Assembly: GCF_001664485.1 (NCBI RefSeq)
Contig: NZ_CP013630.1
Span: 1,119,001-1,183,000 of the forward strand
Direction of reading: 5' to 3'
Length of the DNA: 64,000 nucleotides
Source of the DNA: Rhizobium sp. N324
GTDB lineage: Bacteria > Pseudomonadota > Alphaproteobacteria > Rhizobiales > Rhizobiaceae
Made by a program: the position numbers and the translations under genes
Shown: piece by piece, positions 27,230-37,537 of the stretch
How the letters are laid out: each line of letters starts with the position of its first letter
Numbering within the stretch: the first letter of the stretch is position 1
The notes under the pieces: generated by a model
The model's database searches: none
What the model saw: only the letters and a program-made list of their open reading frames with translations
Told to the model about the DNA's origin: nothing

Positions 27230-28021
27230 AGGAGGCGCCAGCGCATTCCTATTCGGCGATCGCTGTTTTGCCGCAGAGGCCACCCCACCCTCCGTCCTCC
27301 TCGGGCTTGACCCGAGGATCCATGCGGCATCCACCAGCGCCAGACCGTGGATCCCAGGCTCAAGGCTGGGATGACGGAGATTGGGGGGCGAGCGGGGCAG
27401 GAGGCGCAAACTGGCAGTAGTCGGACGGCCAGGAGGCGCGGACTGGCAGGGGGCAGGCAGGAGGCGCCAGCGCATTCGCATCCGGCCACCCCTCACCATT
27501 TGGCCGCAAAGGTCACCCCACCCTCCGTCCTCCTCGGGCTTGACCCGAGGATCCATGCGGCATCCACCAGCGCCAGACCGTGGATCCCAGGCTCAAGGCC
27601 TGGGATGACGGAGATTGAGGGGACGAGCGGGCAGGAGGCGCGATCTGGCAGTGGTCGGACGGCCAGGAGGCGGACCGGCAGGAGGCGCCTCCCGCTTTCG
27701 TATCCGGCCACCCCTCGCTATCTTGCCGCGGAGGTCACCCCACCCTCCGTCCTCCTCGGGCTTGACCCGAGGATCCACGCGGCATCCGCCAGCGCCAGAC
27801 CATGGATCCCAGGCTCAAGGCCTGGGATGACGGAGATTGAGGGGACGAGCGGGCAGGAGGCGCAAACTGGCAGCGGTCAGACGGCCAGGAGGCAGACCGG
27901 CAGGGGCGCGGGCCGGCAGGGATCGGAGAGCCAGGAGGCGCCTACCGCATTCGTATGCGGCCACCCCTCGCTATCTTGCCGCAGAGGCCACCCCATCCTC
28001 CGTCCTCCTCGGGCTTGACCC
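27230..28021. repeat. tandem array of about 230-bp units downstream of smc
   Basis: Four direct copies of a composite unit. Each contains CTCCGTCCTCCTCGGGCTTG and GACCCGAGGATCCATGCGGC, then CCCAGGCTCAAGGCCTGGG and GCAGGAGGCG-rich spacers. The anchor CTCCGTCC starts at 27290, 27523, 27745 and 27999, giving periods of about 233, 222 and 254 bp. The fourth unit is interrupted by an IS4 element at 28022 and continues at 29291-29345. No gene is seen; short open frames here are repeat-encoded. Confidence 0.85.
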
Positions 28022-29290
28022 ACTGCTGTCCGGTTTAACTTGCGGTGATGGGCAGTGATAATTGCCGTGGATCTGCTTTGGTGATTGCCGGCGGTCTTCG
28101 CAGGGCGCCGATTGCCCTGCGATGCATGATGTTGAGGCGCACGAGCCTTGAGAATGCGAGCGGCTGAGCGATGTCTTTCTGGGCTGCCTGGGCCATTCGC
28201 AGCAGCAGATAGGCAATGAGCGCGACGAAGACCTGGATGCGCACGGCATTTTCCGAGGTTCCGAGAAAATGCCGGATCTTCAGGTTCTGCTTGATCCATT
28301 TGAAGAAGAGTTCGATTTGCCAACGCTGCTTGTAAAGGGTGGCGATCTCGGCTGCCGGAGCGTCGAGGTCGTTGGTGATGAGGCGGATGACCTTGCCGGT
28401 CCTGATGCGGACGGCGATCTCGCGCACCGGATCCTGAAAGGGGTTCTGCCGGGAACCGGCGAGCCTTTGCGGCAGGAGCCCGATCCTGTCGAAGAGAATG
28501 CCCGCAGCTTCATCGGCTGGCTGTTCGGCGATCGTGGCGACGAGGGTATTGCTCTTCAGCCTGGTGACGAAACGGGCGCTCTTTCTATCGATCTCGGCCC
28601 ACCAGGCAAAATCGTAATAGGCAAGATCGAAGACATAGGTGACGCCCGCAGCAATGTCGATCGCCCTGGCCGGGATGATGTCGTTCGTCCTCTGACCGGT
28701 CAGCGTCATGGCGAGCGGCGCGTCGGCGTGCGGATCGTAGCAGACATGCAGTTTGATGGCCCGTTTGCCGCCAACCATGTCGGCCCAGCCGCCATACAGC
28801 GAGGAGACCTGGACGCGTGTGGCATCCAATATACGCAGCGTATCGCCGATATGACGGCGTATCTTTCGACTGGCACGGGCAGCCATGACGGAGAACAGAT
28901 CGGCAAACAAGGCTGCCGGGCGCTTGGCATTGGCATCCGCCAGCGTGGCACGGGCCACACTGCGAGCGCCCAGGTGATAAAGGTTCGCCTCGTGGCTGAG
29001 CAAGCCGGCCTCGATCTCGCGCAGGCTGGCAGCGCCCGACAACTGGCCAAAAAGCAGCGCCAGGAACTGCGACTTCGCCGTCAGCCGGCGCACCCGGTGG
29101 TCGGCATTATGCTTGTCCACAAGACGATCGAACACCGCCCACGGAATATACTGTTGAAGCTGGTGAAAAACGCTATTCTCGTGCCGCATGACATTGATCT
29201 CCAATTCGTGTCCAGAACGCCGCGAAACGTCTGAAAACGAATAGAATCAATGCCATGCAACCTGTCCAGATATTTTAACCGGACAGCAGT
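28022..29290. mobile_element. IS4-family insertion sequence, complete, 1269 bp
   Basis: The termini are inverted: the left end starts ACTGCTGTCCGGTTTAA and the right end finishes TTTTAACCGGACAGCAGT. The element is flanked by an 11-bp direct repeat GGGCTTGACCC at 28011-28021 and 29291-29301, the duplication length expected for IS4 relatives. It holds one intact transposase gene. It sits exactly inside the palindrome of the fourth repeat unit. Confidence 0.9.
28035..29204 (-). CDS. IS4-family transposase
   Basis: A 389-residue DDE transposase with an N-terminal DUF4372-like domain (MRHENSVFHQLQQYIP onward) and a DDE catalytic domain. The first aspartate is in ILDATRV, the second in VFDLAYYDF, and the YREK signature Y-x2-R-x3-E-x6-K is complete (YKQRWQIELFFKWIK). 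The frame is uninterrupted, so the element may be active. An internal ATG five codons in is an alternative start. Confidence 0.9.
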   Translation of the reverse strand: MEINVMRHENSVFHQLQQYIPWAVFDRLVDKHNADHRVRRLTAKSQFLALLFGQLSGAASLREIEAGLLSHEANLYHLGARSVARATLADANAKRPAALFADLFSVMAARASRKIRRHIGDTLRILDATRVQVSSLYGGWADMVGGKRAIKLHVCYDPHADAPLAMTLTGQRTNDIIPARAIDIAAGVTYVFDLAYYDFAWWAEIDRKSARFVTRLKSNTLVATIAEQPADEAAGILFDRIGLLPQRLAGSRQNPFQDPVREIAVRIRTGKVIRLITNDLDAPAAEIATLYKQRWQIELFFKWIKQNLKIRHFLGTSENAVRIQVFVALIAYLLLRMAQAAQKDIAQPLAFSRLVRLNIMHRRAIGALRRPPAITKADPRQLSLPITAS

Positions 29291-29731
29291 GGGCTTGACC
29301 CGAGGATCCATGCGGCATCCGCCAGCGCCAGGCCGTGGATCCCAGGTGCCTCGAATGACGAAGATGGAGGAGGCGGAGCCACGTATGAGGGCGGTTGGCG
29401 GGAGGGGCGCGATCATATTCAGTAACAACTCGCCATAAGGCGTGATATCCGGCACGGAAAAATTGCCGGTATCATAGGCTGAAATGGTCAGGCCGAAGAC
29501 CGGATCCGGCTGAAAACGCCCGCACTTTCGCCGGAATTCGCGTAAGCACCAAAAAAGGTCGGCTTCTTTGCGCTCTGTACCCCATTTGGGTGATGCTCTT
29601 TGCGATGACTTGCATTAGAAGTTGTTTCAACGCAACCTGATGCTTCAGCGCAAGCGTGGGCGGTCAACGTTGCTTATTGTCGAATTTGCATGCGGTTTTC
29701 CGGGCAGAGGGCAAGGACCGGGAAATCTGGG

Positions 29732-29907
29732 GCAATTCCTGCGAAACGCGCCAAGCGGCTTTCACAGGAATTGCGTGAAGATGAAGCGATAGGGCATTCC
29801 ATTATTTGAGGAAAGTGCCCTGGGTTGAGGGACCCCCCGTCCGGTTTTCCTGGCCGGACGGAAACAAGGCTTTGCGGGACCTGTTGCAGTCCCGCAAAGC
29901 TTTTTTT
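29732..29907 (+). ncRNA. candidate structured RNA upstream of ppdK
   Basis: Within the 767-bp gap between the IS4 element and ppdK, four hairpins follow one another with no open frame of note. A: GCAATTCCTG pairs with CAGGAATTGC (29732-29774), extended by GAAA/TTTC. B: GGGCATTCC pairs with GGAA..TGCCC (29792-29820). C: CCGTCCGG pairs with CCGGACGG (29837-29861). D: a strong terminator ending at 29907. Ending in a terminator 150 bp before ppdK, this could be a free small RNA or an attenuating leader. The true 5' end and promoter are not visible. An additional hairpin at 29444-29473 lies further upstream. Confidence 0.4.
29869..29907 (+). terminator. strong rho-independent terminator upstream of ppdK
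   Basis: A perfect 12-bp stem GCTTTGCGGGAC/GTCCCGCAAAGC (29869-29880 with 29889-29900), loop CTGTTGCA, followed by seven T. No protein gene ends nearby on the plus strand, so it must terminate a non-coding transcript or a leader. Confidence 0.88.
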
Positions 29908-30057
29908 ATGCCGCCTTCTCTGTCCGGCGATGTTTCAATCGTTTCGAACGCCGCGGCGCCGAAGATTTATTGTGCAACGCAACATTCCGCCGCATTTGTC
30001 GATTTTCATTTCAACACCAACGGATTAAGCTAATCCCGGTTTGGTGTTGGGGGGAAG

Positions 30058-32742
<2,685 letters not shown>

Positions 32743-32774
32743 TCAGCCCGCGGCAGCCCGTTGGGCGCCGGGGA

Positions 32775-33050
32775 TCAATGATGATACCGCCAGCGATCGC
32801 GGTAGATATAGGGCCCGTTCAGATCCCAGGCCATGCTCTGCATCATCTCCGCACTCTGCGCCCGCGATTCGGCCCGCCGGTCGAGATCGATGCGCTGCAG
32901 GCAGGTGGCGAAACCATCGGTGCCGCGGCGGAAGCCATAACTCAGACACCGCTGCTCATCCGCCGCCCGCCGCTCCTCCGGCGTCATCGTTTGGCAGGCG
33001 GATAGGACGGCGATAGTGGCGAGAAGGGTGATGAGGAGAGCGATGCGCAT
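32775..33050 (-). CDS. small lipoprotein
   Basis: A 91-residue protein starting MRIALLITLL, with a lipobox (VLSAC, Cys about 18). The mature part contains TPEERRAADEQRCLSYGF, a second cysteine (FATCLQR), and ends in an aromatic, basic RDRWRYHH. The spacing of the two later cysteines (YGF..FATCLQRIDLDRR) is common in small rhizobial lipoproteins of unknown function. GGAAG lies 7 bp before the chosen ATG; the frame is open 12 codons further upstream. It is convergent with ppdK. Confidence 0.72.
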   Translation of the reverse strand: MRIALLITLLATIAVLSACQTMTPEERRAADEQRCLSYGFRRGTDGFATCLQRIDLDRRAESRAQSAEMMQSMAWDLNGPYIYRDRWRYHH

Positions 33051-33124
33051 TGGTGTCTTCCTTGCTTTTCCCTGAGGAAATGCCATTCGGGTGCGGGCGT
33101 CAAGCGAGGAGATGGGCGAGGCCC

Positions 33125-33264
33125 GCCCCTCATCCGCCTGCCGGCACCTTCTCCCCGTAAACGGGGCGAAGGGGATATGCCGCGACCTCTCCGTCTCTCG
33201 CCAACGTCTTGCGGGGCACGTCCCCTCTCCCCGTCAAAACGGGGAGAGGGCTAGGGTGAGGGGC
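33125..33264. repeat. RIME-like palindromic repeat
   Basis: GCCCCTCATCCGCCTGCCGG at the left and CTAGGGTGAGGGGC at the right, with inner hairpins (CTCCCCGTAAACGGGG and CTCCCCGTCAAAACGGGGAG). It is in the opposite orientation to the copies at 12211 and 48221. Confidence 0.8.
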
Positions 33265-33285
33265 AGCCACACGGCAAAGCCAACA

Positions 33286-33483
33286 TCAAGCCGCCCCGGC
33301 CGGATCCCCGATCGGCAGCAGTGCCGGATCGAGCGGCGGATCCTGCGGGTTCTTCGTATCGCCGGGGTCCTGGGCAGGCGTCAGCGGCGGTTTTTCCTGG
33401 ATGCGGTCGGGAATGCCGGGTGTCGGCGTCGGCCCGCGCGGGGTGTCGGTTGTCGGTGTTGGGATGGGATCTCTGTTCGGCAT
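33286..33483 (-). CDS. small proline-rich hypothetical protein
   Basis: A 65-residue protein starting MPNRDPIPTP, with GGAGG 5 bp upstream. It is extremely rich in Pro, Asp and Thr (PTPTTDTPRGPTPTPGIP), has no cysteine and no hydrophobic core, and is probably unfolded on its own. I recall similar short Pro/Asp-rich proteins in other rhizobia. Function unknown. Confidence 0.55.
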   Translation of the reverse strand: MPNRDPIPTPTTDTPRGPTPTPGIPDRIQEKPPLTPAQDPGDTKNPQDPPLDPALLPIGDPAGAA

Positions 33484-33587
33484 GATCGCCTCCTTTTCAA
33501 AAAAGGAACGGCATCCCTGGCATATGGTTCCACTTTCACGCGCCGGCATTCCTCTGTATGAGGAGAGCCTCACGCATGAGGACGAGC

Positions 33588-33833
33588 ATGGCCATCCGCG
33601 ATCGATTTTCGAAAAAACTGAACTGCCCGCAATGCGGCAATGAGGGCTTTGCCGAGGCCTCGGAGATCGACGATCCCAAGCGCAAGCACCCGGATTTCAA
33701 GGTCGATCAGCTGCCGCGCGGTTTTGGCGTGCAGCGCCCGTCCAACCATCAGGAGAGCTTCATGCTCAAATGCGAATGCGGCCGCAAGTTTCCCTTCCGC
33801 AGCCTGGCGGAGGCTGCGGCGGAACGGCGTTAA
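33588..33833 (+). CDS. small zinc-ribbon-like protein
   Basis: An 81-residue protein starting MAIRDRFSKKLNCPQCG. Two CxxC-type knuckles (CPQCG near residue 13 and CECG near residue 65) suggest one zinc ribbon. The middle is polar (DDPKRKHPDFKVDQLPRGF). GAGGACG lies just before the ATG; in-frame ATGs at 33576 and 33558 are alternatives. Function unknown; nucleic-acid or protein binding is possible. Confidence 0.6.
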   Translation: MAIRDRFSKKLNCPQCGNEGFAEASEIDDPKRKHPDFKVDQLPRGFGVQRPSNHQESFMLKCECGRKFPFRSLAEAAAERR

Positions 33834-33842
33834 TTCAAAACG

Positions 33843-34232
33843 TCAGATCCGCTCCAGCAGCTCGACGAAGGCATCGGCGAAGCGCACCAGATGCCCGGTG
33901 TCCTCATCCGGCGCCTGCATGCGGATTTCGGTGCCGGCGTAATCGAGCAGCGCCAGCACAACGCGCATCTCGCTTCCGCCATCGGGAATGCGCAGCACGG
34001 CGATGCGCCGGCAATCGGCGATAAGGCCGCCGGCCGGCAGGTCGAACAGCAATTCGCCGCCGGCCCGGTTCGCCGCCTGGCGCACCGCCTCGCAGAAACC
34101 GGCATCGCCGCCGGCATAACCTTCGAGCGAAAGTTCGAGCTCGACGAGTTCCATCGGCAGCATCGGTTCGCCGTGGTCGATCCCGCCAAGCGCAGACGCC
34201 TGCGGCCTCGCTGCTATCTCGGGTGAAATCAT
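33843..34232 (-). CDS. hypothetical protein
   Basis: A 129-residue acidic protein starting MISPEIAARPQ, convergent with the zinc-ribbon gene and ending 9 bp after it. It alternates short strands and helices (LVELELSLEGYAGGDAGF, LLFDLPAGGLIADCRRIAVLRIP) and has no signal peptide or membrane segment. No family is recognised. A GGAG lies 9 bp upstream of the chosen ATG. Confidence 0.5.
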   Translation of the reverse strand: MISPEIAARPQASALGGIDHGEPMLPMELVELELSLEGYAGGDAGFCEAVRQAANRAGGELLFDLPAGGLIADCRRIAVLRIPDGGSEMRVVLALLDYAGTEIRMQAPDEDTGHLVRFADAFVELLERI

Positions 34233-34460
34233 CCCGTCTCTCCTTGCCTTTGAATTCGGAGATGAAACCGCGGCAGAATGGCCCCTTTTTGCCATATCAG
34301 CAAGGGCTCATGAAATGGCCCGGCCATCGCCTCGACCGTCTCGGGAGAATTCCCGCTGATATTCGAAGACAACAGTTTCAATTCAGCCGAATCTTACGCA
34401 GATCGGATGATTTTACGTCGGGCTGGCCTAAAATCCGAATCCGGATCCAAATCAAAGAAA

Positions 34461-34513
34461 TAGAGCATGATGTCGTCCGAAAACCGCTTCACACTTTTCG
34501 GCATCATGCTCTA
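34461..34513. repeat. short palindromic repeat
   Basis: TAGAGCATGATG at 34461-34472 and its exact inverse CATCATGCTCTA at 34502-34513, with CCGAAAACCGCTTCACAC in the 29-nt interior. I recall this as one of the most frequent intergenic palindromes in Rhizobium. The rest of the 343-bp gap shows nothing recognisable. Confidence 0.8.
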
Positions 34514-34575
34514 AACAGGGATATGGCGATTTGCGTGGTTGAAGGCGCGGCGCTGACGAGCAACCGGTAAGTTTG

Positions 34576-35481
34576 ATGGCCATCCGTTACGACCGTCCCG
34601 TTTCCAGCGCCGCCCGCTTTGCGCGGCTGCTCGGGGCGTTTTCGGTGGTGCTGGCGCTGGCGGTGCTGATCGCCCATCGTTTCGGCGGGCTGGCCACCCC
34701 CTATCTCGTGCTGCTGCTGATCGCCGCCGCCGGCTGCGGGCTGCTGGCCGCGCTTTTGGCCGCCGTCGGTCTGCGCAGCCTCTGGACATCGGGCGCCGAA
34801 GGCGGGCTGGCGGCCCTTGCCGCGCTGATCTATGCCGCCTTTCCGCTTACGATCGGCGCCTTTGCCGCCGAGCAATATCTCAGCCTGCCGGATATCTACG
34901 ACGTCTCCACCGATCCGGTCTCGGTGCCGGACTGGCTGTCGGCCCAGAACGCCGACCAGATCTGGCTGAAGCGCAATCCGGTGACGCCGGAGGATCGCGA
35001 AAAGCAGCTGGCTGCCTATCCCGAGCTGACCGGCCGGCGTTATGAGGGCGCGCTCGACCGGGTGCTGGAGGCGGTGCGCAAGGTCGCCAAGCAGAGCGGC
35101 TTCACCATCGTCCGGAGCACCGGCACCAGCGAGCCGGACCGCGACCCGGAGGACGGACCGGCAAAGCCCGGTGCCGGCGATGAGGCCGTTGCCGATGCGC
35201 CCGGCATCATCCCCGTGCCGACGCCGCGCCCCTATGACGATGATGTCGCCAAGTTGATCCGCGGCGCCAACGGCGTGACGCTGCAGGCGACCAACCGCAC
35301 GCTGATCCTCGGCCTGCGCTTCGATATCCTCATTCGGCTCCGCGAAGAAGCCGAAACCACCTTCGTCGACATCCGCGTCGCCTCCCGCTACGGCCAACAC
35401 GACCTCGGCTTCAGCGCCGCGATCGCCGGCGATTATCTGAAGGCGCTGGACGCCGAACTGCTGGGGATTGCGGGTGGGTGA
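34576..35481 (+). CDS. DUF1499 membrane-anchored protein
   Basis: A 301-residue protein with three hydrophobic N-terminal segments (about residues 18-40, 45-70, 78-98), then a soluble DUF1499-type domain: a DVSTDPVSVPDW-like start, a middle about YPELTGRRYEGALDRVLEAVRKV, and ADTT-like strands later (TLILGLRFDILIRL, then TFVDIRVASRYGQHDLG). The family is widespread and uncharacterised. The ATG follows TTG in the same frame, which could extend it by one codon. Confidence 0.8.
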   Translation: MAIRYDRPVSSAARFARLLGAFSVVLALAVLIAHRFGGLATPYLVLLLIAAAGCGLLAALLAAVGLRSLWTSGAEGGLAALAALIYAAFPLTIGAFAAEQYLSLPDIYDVSTDPVSVPDWLSAQNADQIWLKRNPVTPEDREKQLAAYPELTGRRYEGALDRVLEAVRKVAKQSGFTIVRSTGTSEPDRDPEDGPAKPGAGDEAVADAPGIIPVPTPRPYDDDVAKLIRGANGVTLQATNRTLILGLRFDILIRLREEAETTFVDIRVASRYGQHDLGFSAAIAGDYLKALDAELLGIAGG

Positions 35482-35654
35482 GCCGCGGTGCCGCCAAAGG
35501 CGGCAGCAATCGATCCAGTGAATCGATTGCAGCGGCGAACGCCCTGAGCCCAAAGCGAAGGGCCGGGAGAGGGTGCGGCTGGCTCAAAGCCCCTACGGTG
35601 CCACAAGTTCCACATCGCTGCGGTATCGCCGATCAAGCCGGCCCGCACAACGAT

Positions 35655-35764
35655 CAGCCCTCATCCTGAGGTGGCCCCGCAGGGGGCCTCGAAGGACGAG
35701 GGCGGGTGGCCGCGGTGGCCAGCCCCGTCCTTCGAGGCTTCGCCCTTTGGGCTACGCGCCTCAG
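35655..35764. repeat. palindromic repeat interrupted by an IS1182-type element
   Basis: CCCTCATCCTGAGG followed by CCTCGAAGGACGAGG, then CCCCGTCCTTCGAGGC and GCGCCTCAG. The missing terminal part, CTCAGGATGAGG, is found at 37292-37303 on the far side of the IS. Just upstream, a smaller hairpin (CAATCGAT/ATCGATTG, 35507-35529) follows the DUF1499 gene. Confidence 0.75.
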
Positions 35765-37291
35765 AGCTTGTGAAGCTTTTGAATCCGGCGCGTTTTTGGC
35801 CGATCTTGGCTGGCCGATGCAGTCGAGCGTCAGGCGATTGCGCGCTGCGTTCGGATGGTCGCGTGTTGGTGTCTGGGTGGTGACAGTGGCTCAGCCCTTG
35901 GCAAGCCGATGGCCTTGCAAGATATTGTTGGTGAGTGCGTAGCAGAGCACGACGGCCTGGACCTTTTCGATGCCGCGCACCGTCAATTGTCGCAGATTCC
36001 AGTTGCGCCAGCGGGCATGGACGCATTCGCAGATCGATCGGGGTTTGTACTGAGCCTTGCCCGCCTCGCTTGCCATGCGGGCCCGCCAGGCCGACACACC
36101 CGGACCGTCGCCGCGGCGCGGCAAGAAGGGATCGGTTCCGTGCTTGGACTGAGTGGGCGGACAAAAGACCTCAACCCCTTCGCCGTGCGCCCACTCGATA
36201 TCTTCAGCGCTGCCAAAGCCGCCATCGGCGAGATAGCGCCGCGGCAGATGGCCGCTTAGCGCGCGCAACCGCTCCAGCATCGGCCGCATGAGGCCGCGAT
36301 CGGAGCCGGCATTGGTCACCTCGAGCCCGACCACGAACTGCTCACCGGCCGTGCTCGCAACCTGCACATTATAACCCGGGCGGAAGCCGCCGTCGGCCAT
36401 CTTCATCACCCGCGCCTGTGCATCCGTGCTGGAGGCGCGCGGCTCCTTCGGCTTTTTGCCATTGCCGCGCTTTTCTTCGCGCGCCTGGCGATGGCGCTCG
36501 ATCTCGTCAAGAGCGACCTGGGCTGCTCTGAGCCGCTCGCCGCGCTCGCGCGCCGCCCGCTCCCTGGCCGCCTCGATGCGCCGAGTGCTGGCATCCGAAC
36601 GCGCATCGACCTCGTGCTTGAGCTGATCCACAACCGCCTCGGCAATGGAAAGATGCCGATCAAGCGTCGCTTTGCGGCCGAACGAGGCCGCACCCGCGCT
36701 TGCCCGGACCCGCACGCCATCCTGCGCCAGACAATCGAGAGTGACGAGGCCGGCACCGGCAAGCGCCGCCAGATGCTCGGCAAGCAGCCGGTCGAGCAAA
36801 TCGGCGCAACCAACCCGAAAATCCGACAGTGTGTGATAGTTCACCGAGACACCGCCGCACAGCCAGCGATAGACGTCGTGGCTCCCGCACTGCCGTTCCA
36901 GCGCCCGCGCGCTGCCGACGCCGTCGCTGCTGGCATAGAGCCACAGCGCCAGCAAAAGCCGTGGCGAAATCGGTGGATGGCCTGGCCGGTGCTCACGCGC
37001 CTTGATCCGATCTTCGAGCGTGCTCAGATCCAGTCCCTCGACATAGTTCCAAATGACCCGCACCGCATGATCCTGGCCGATCAAGCTGTCGATATCGACG
37101 GCACGCAACTCGATCTGATCGCGCACCGGCTCACGCATGCGCGCCGCTCCGCGTCCCACCTGAGCACTTCGCCGCGCTCCATGCACCGGCAATCCTTCGA
37201 ACAGGTCGTCGCCCACCATCATCCCCCAAGCAAATCAACGACCCAACAGAATCACAATCCAATCGCCTCCGCTACCAAACATTCACAGGCT
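35765..37291. mobile_element. IS1182-type insertion sequence, complete, about 1527 bp
   Basis: The left end starts AGCTTGTGAAGCTTTTG and the inverse of the right end reads AGCCTGTGAATGTTTGG, an imperfect terminal inverted repeat. The 5-bp sequence CTCAG flanks both sides (35760-35764 and 37292-37296). Removing the element restores a standard palindromic repeat, which fixes its boundaries. It contains one intact transposase gene. Confidence 0.82.
35891..37222 (-). CDS. IS1182-family transposase
   Basis: A 443-residue DDE transposase of the IS5/IS1182 type. The N-terminal helical domain (LLLALWLYASSDGVGSARALERQC, then YHTLSDFR) precedes a catalytic core with LDCLAQDGVRV, the second aspartate in RRYLADGGFGS and a late CECVHARWRNWNLRQL region for the final acidic residue. 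A charged coiled-coil insertion (about residues 205-265) lies between the first and second acidic residues. A start near residue 29 (MREPVRDQI) is equally plausible. Confidence 0.85.
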   Translation of the reverse strand: MMVGDDLFEGLPVHGARRSAQVGRGAARMREPVRDQIELRAVDIDSLIGQDHAVRVIWNYVEGLDLSTLEDRIKAREHRPGHPPISPRLLLALWLYASSDGVGSARALERQCGSHDVYRWLCGGVSVNYHTLSDFRVGCADLLDRLLAEHLAALAGAGLVTLDCLAQDGVRVRASAGAASFGRKATLDRHLSIAEAVVDQLKHEVDARSDASTRRIEAARERAARERGERLRAAQVALDEIERHRQAREEKRGNGKKPKEPRASSTDAQARVMKMADGGFRPGYNVQVASTAGEQFVVGLEVTNAGSDRGLMRPMLERLRALSGHLPRRYLADGGFGSAEDIEWAHGEGVEVFCPPTQSKHGTDPFLPRRGDGPGVSAWRARMASEAGKAQYKPRSICECVHARWRNWNLRQLTVRGIEKVQAVVLCYALTNNILQGHRLAKG

Positions 37292-37330
37292 CTCAGGATG
37301 AGGCTGGAGAGAGGTGCGTGCCGCGCCGCC

Positions 37331-37498
37331 CCCCTCTGCCCTGCCGGGCATCTCCCCCACAGGTGGGGAGATCGGCTGGGCTCGCTGGCTTCCCCAAACA
37401 ACGGACGTCGCAGCCCGACGAAACGGTAGAGGGGTGCGAAGGTCTAGTCACTTGTGTTCTCCCCACCTGTGGGGGAGATGCCTGGCAGGGCAGAGGGG
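37331..37498. repeat. large inverted repeat
   Basis: Two 41-42 bp arms, 37331-37372 (CCCCTCTGCCCTGCCGGGCA..) and 37458-37498 (its near-perfect inverse), separated by about 85 bp that can also fold. Each arm contains CCCCCACAGGTGGGG or its complement. It is a common class of rhizobial intergenic element and lies between the IS and the next gene. Confidence 0.75.
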
Positions 37499-37537
37499 GC
37501 TCACACGGCAGGCCGGCTGAGGTGAGGAAGAACGACC

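Noticed and set aside
25426..27489. A 687-codon open frame antisense to smc
   Set aside because: Antisense of the SMC coiled coil gives long open frames by composition alone; no recognisable protein.
27230..28021. Possible CRISPR array (regularly spaced repeats downstream of smc)
   Set aside because: The units are about 230 bp, the spacers are not unique, and no cas genes are present; it is a tandem array of intergenic palindromes.
29444..29473. Hairpin TGATATCCGGCA/TGCCGGTATCA as a terminator
   Set aside because: It has a bulge and no T-run on either strand, and no gene ends next to it; kept only as part of the structured region.
34296..34575. Promoter-proximal small gene between the hypothetical gene and the DUF1499 gene
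   Set aside because: Only short open frames without ribosome sites, and one known palindromic repeat.
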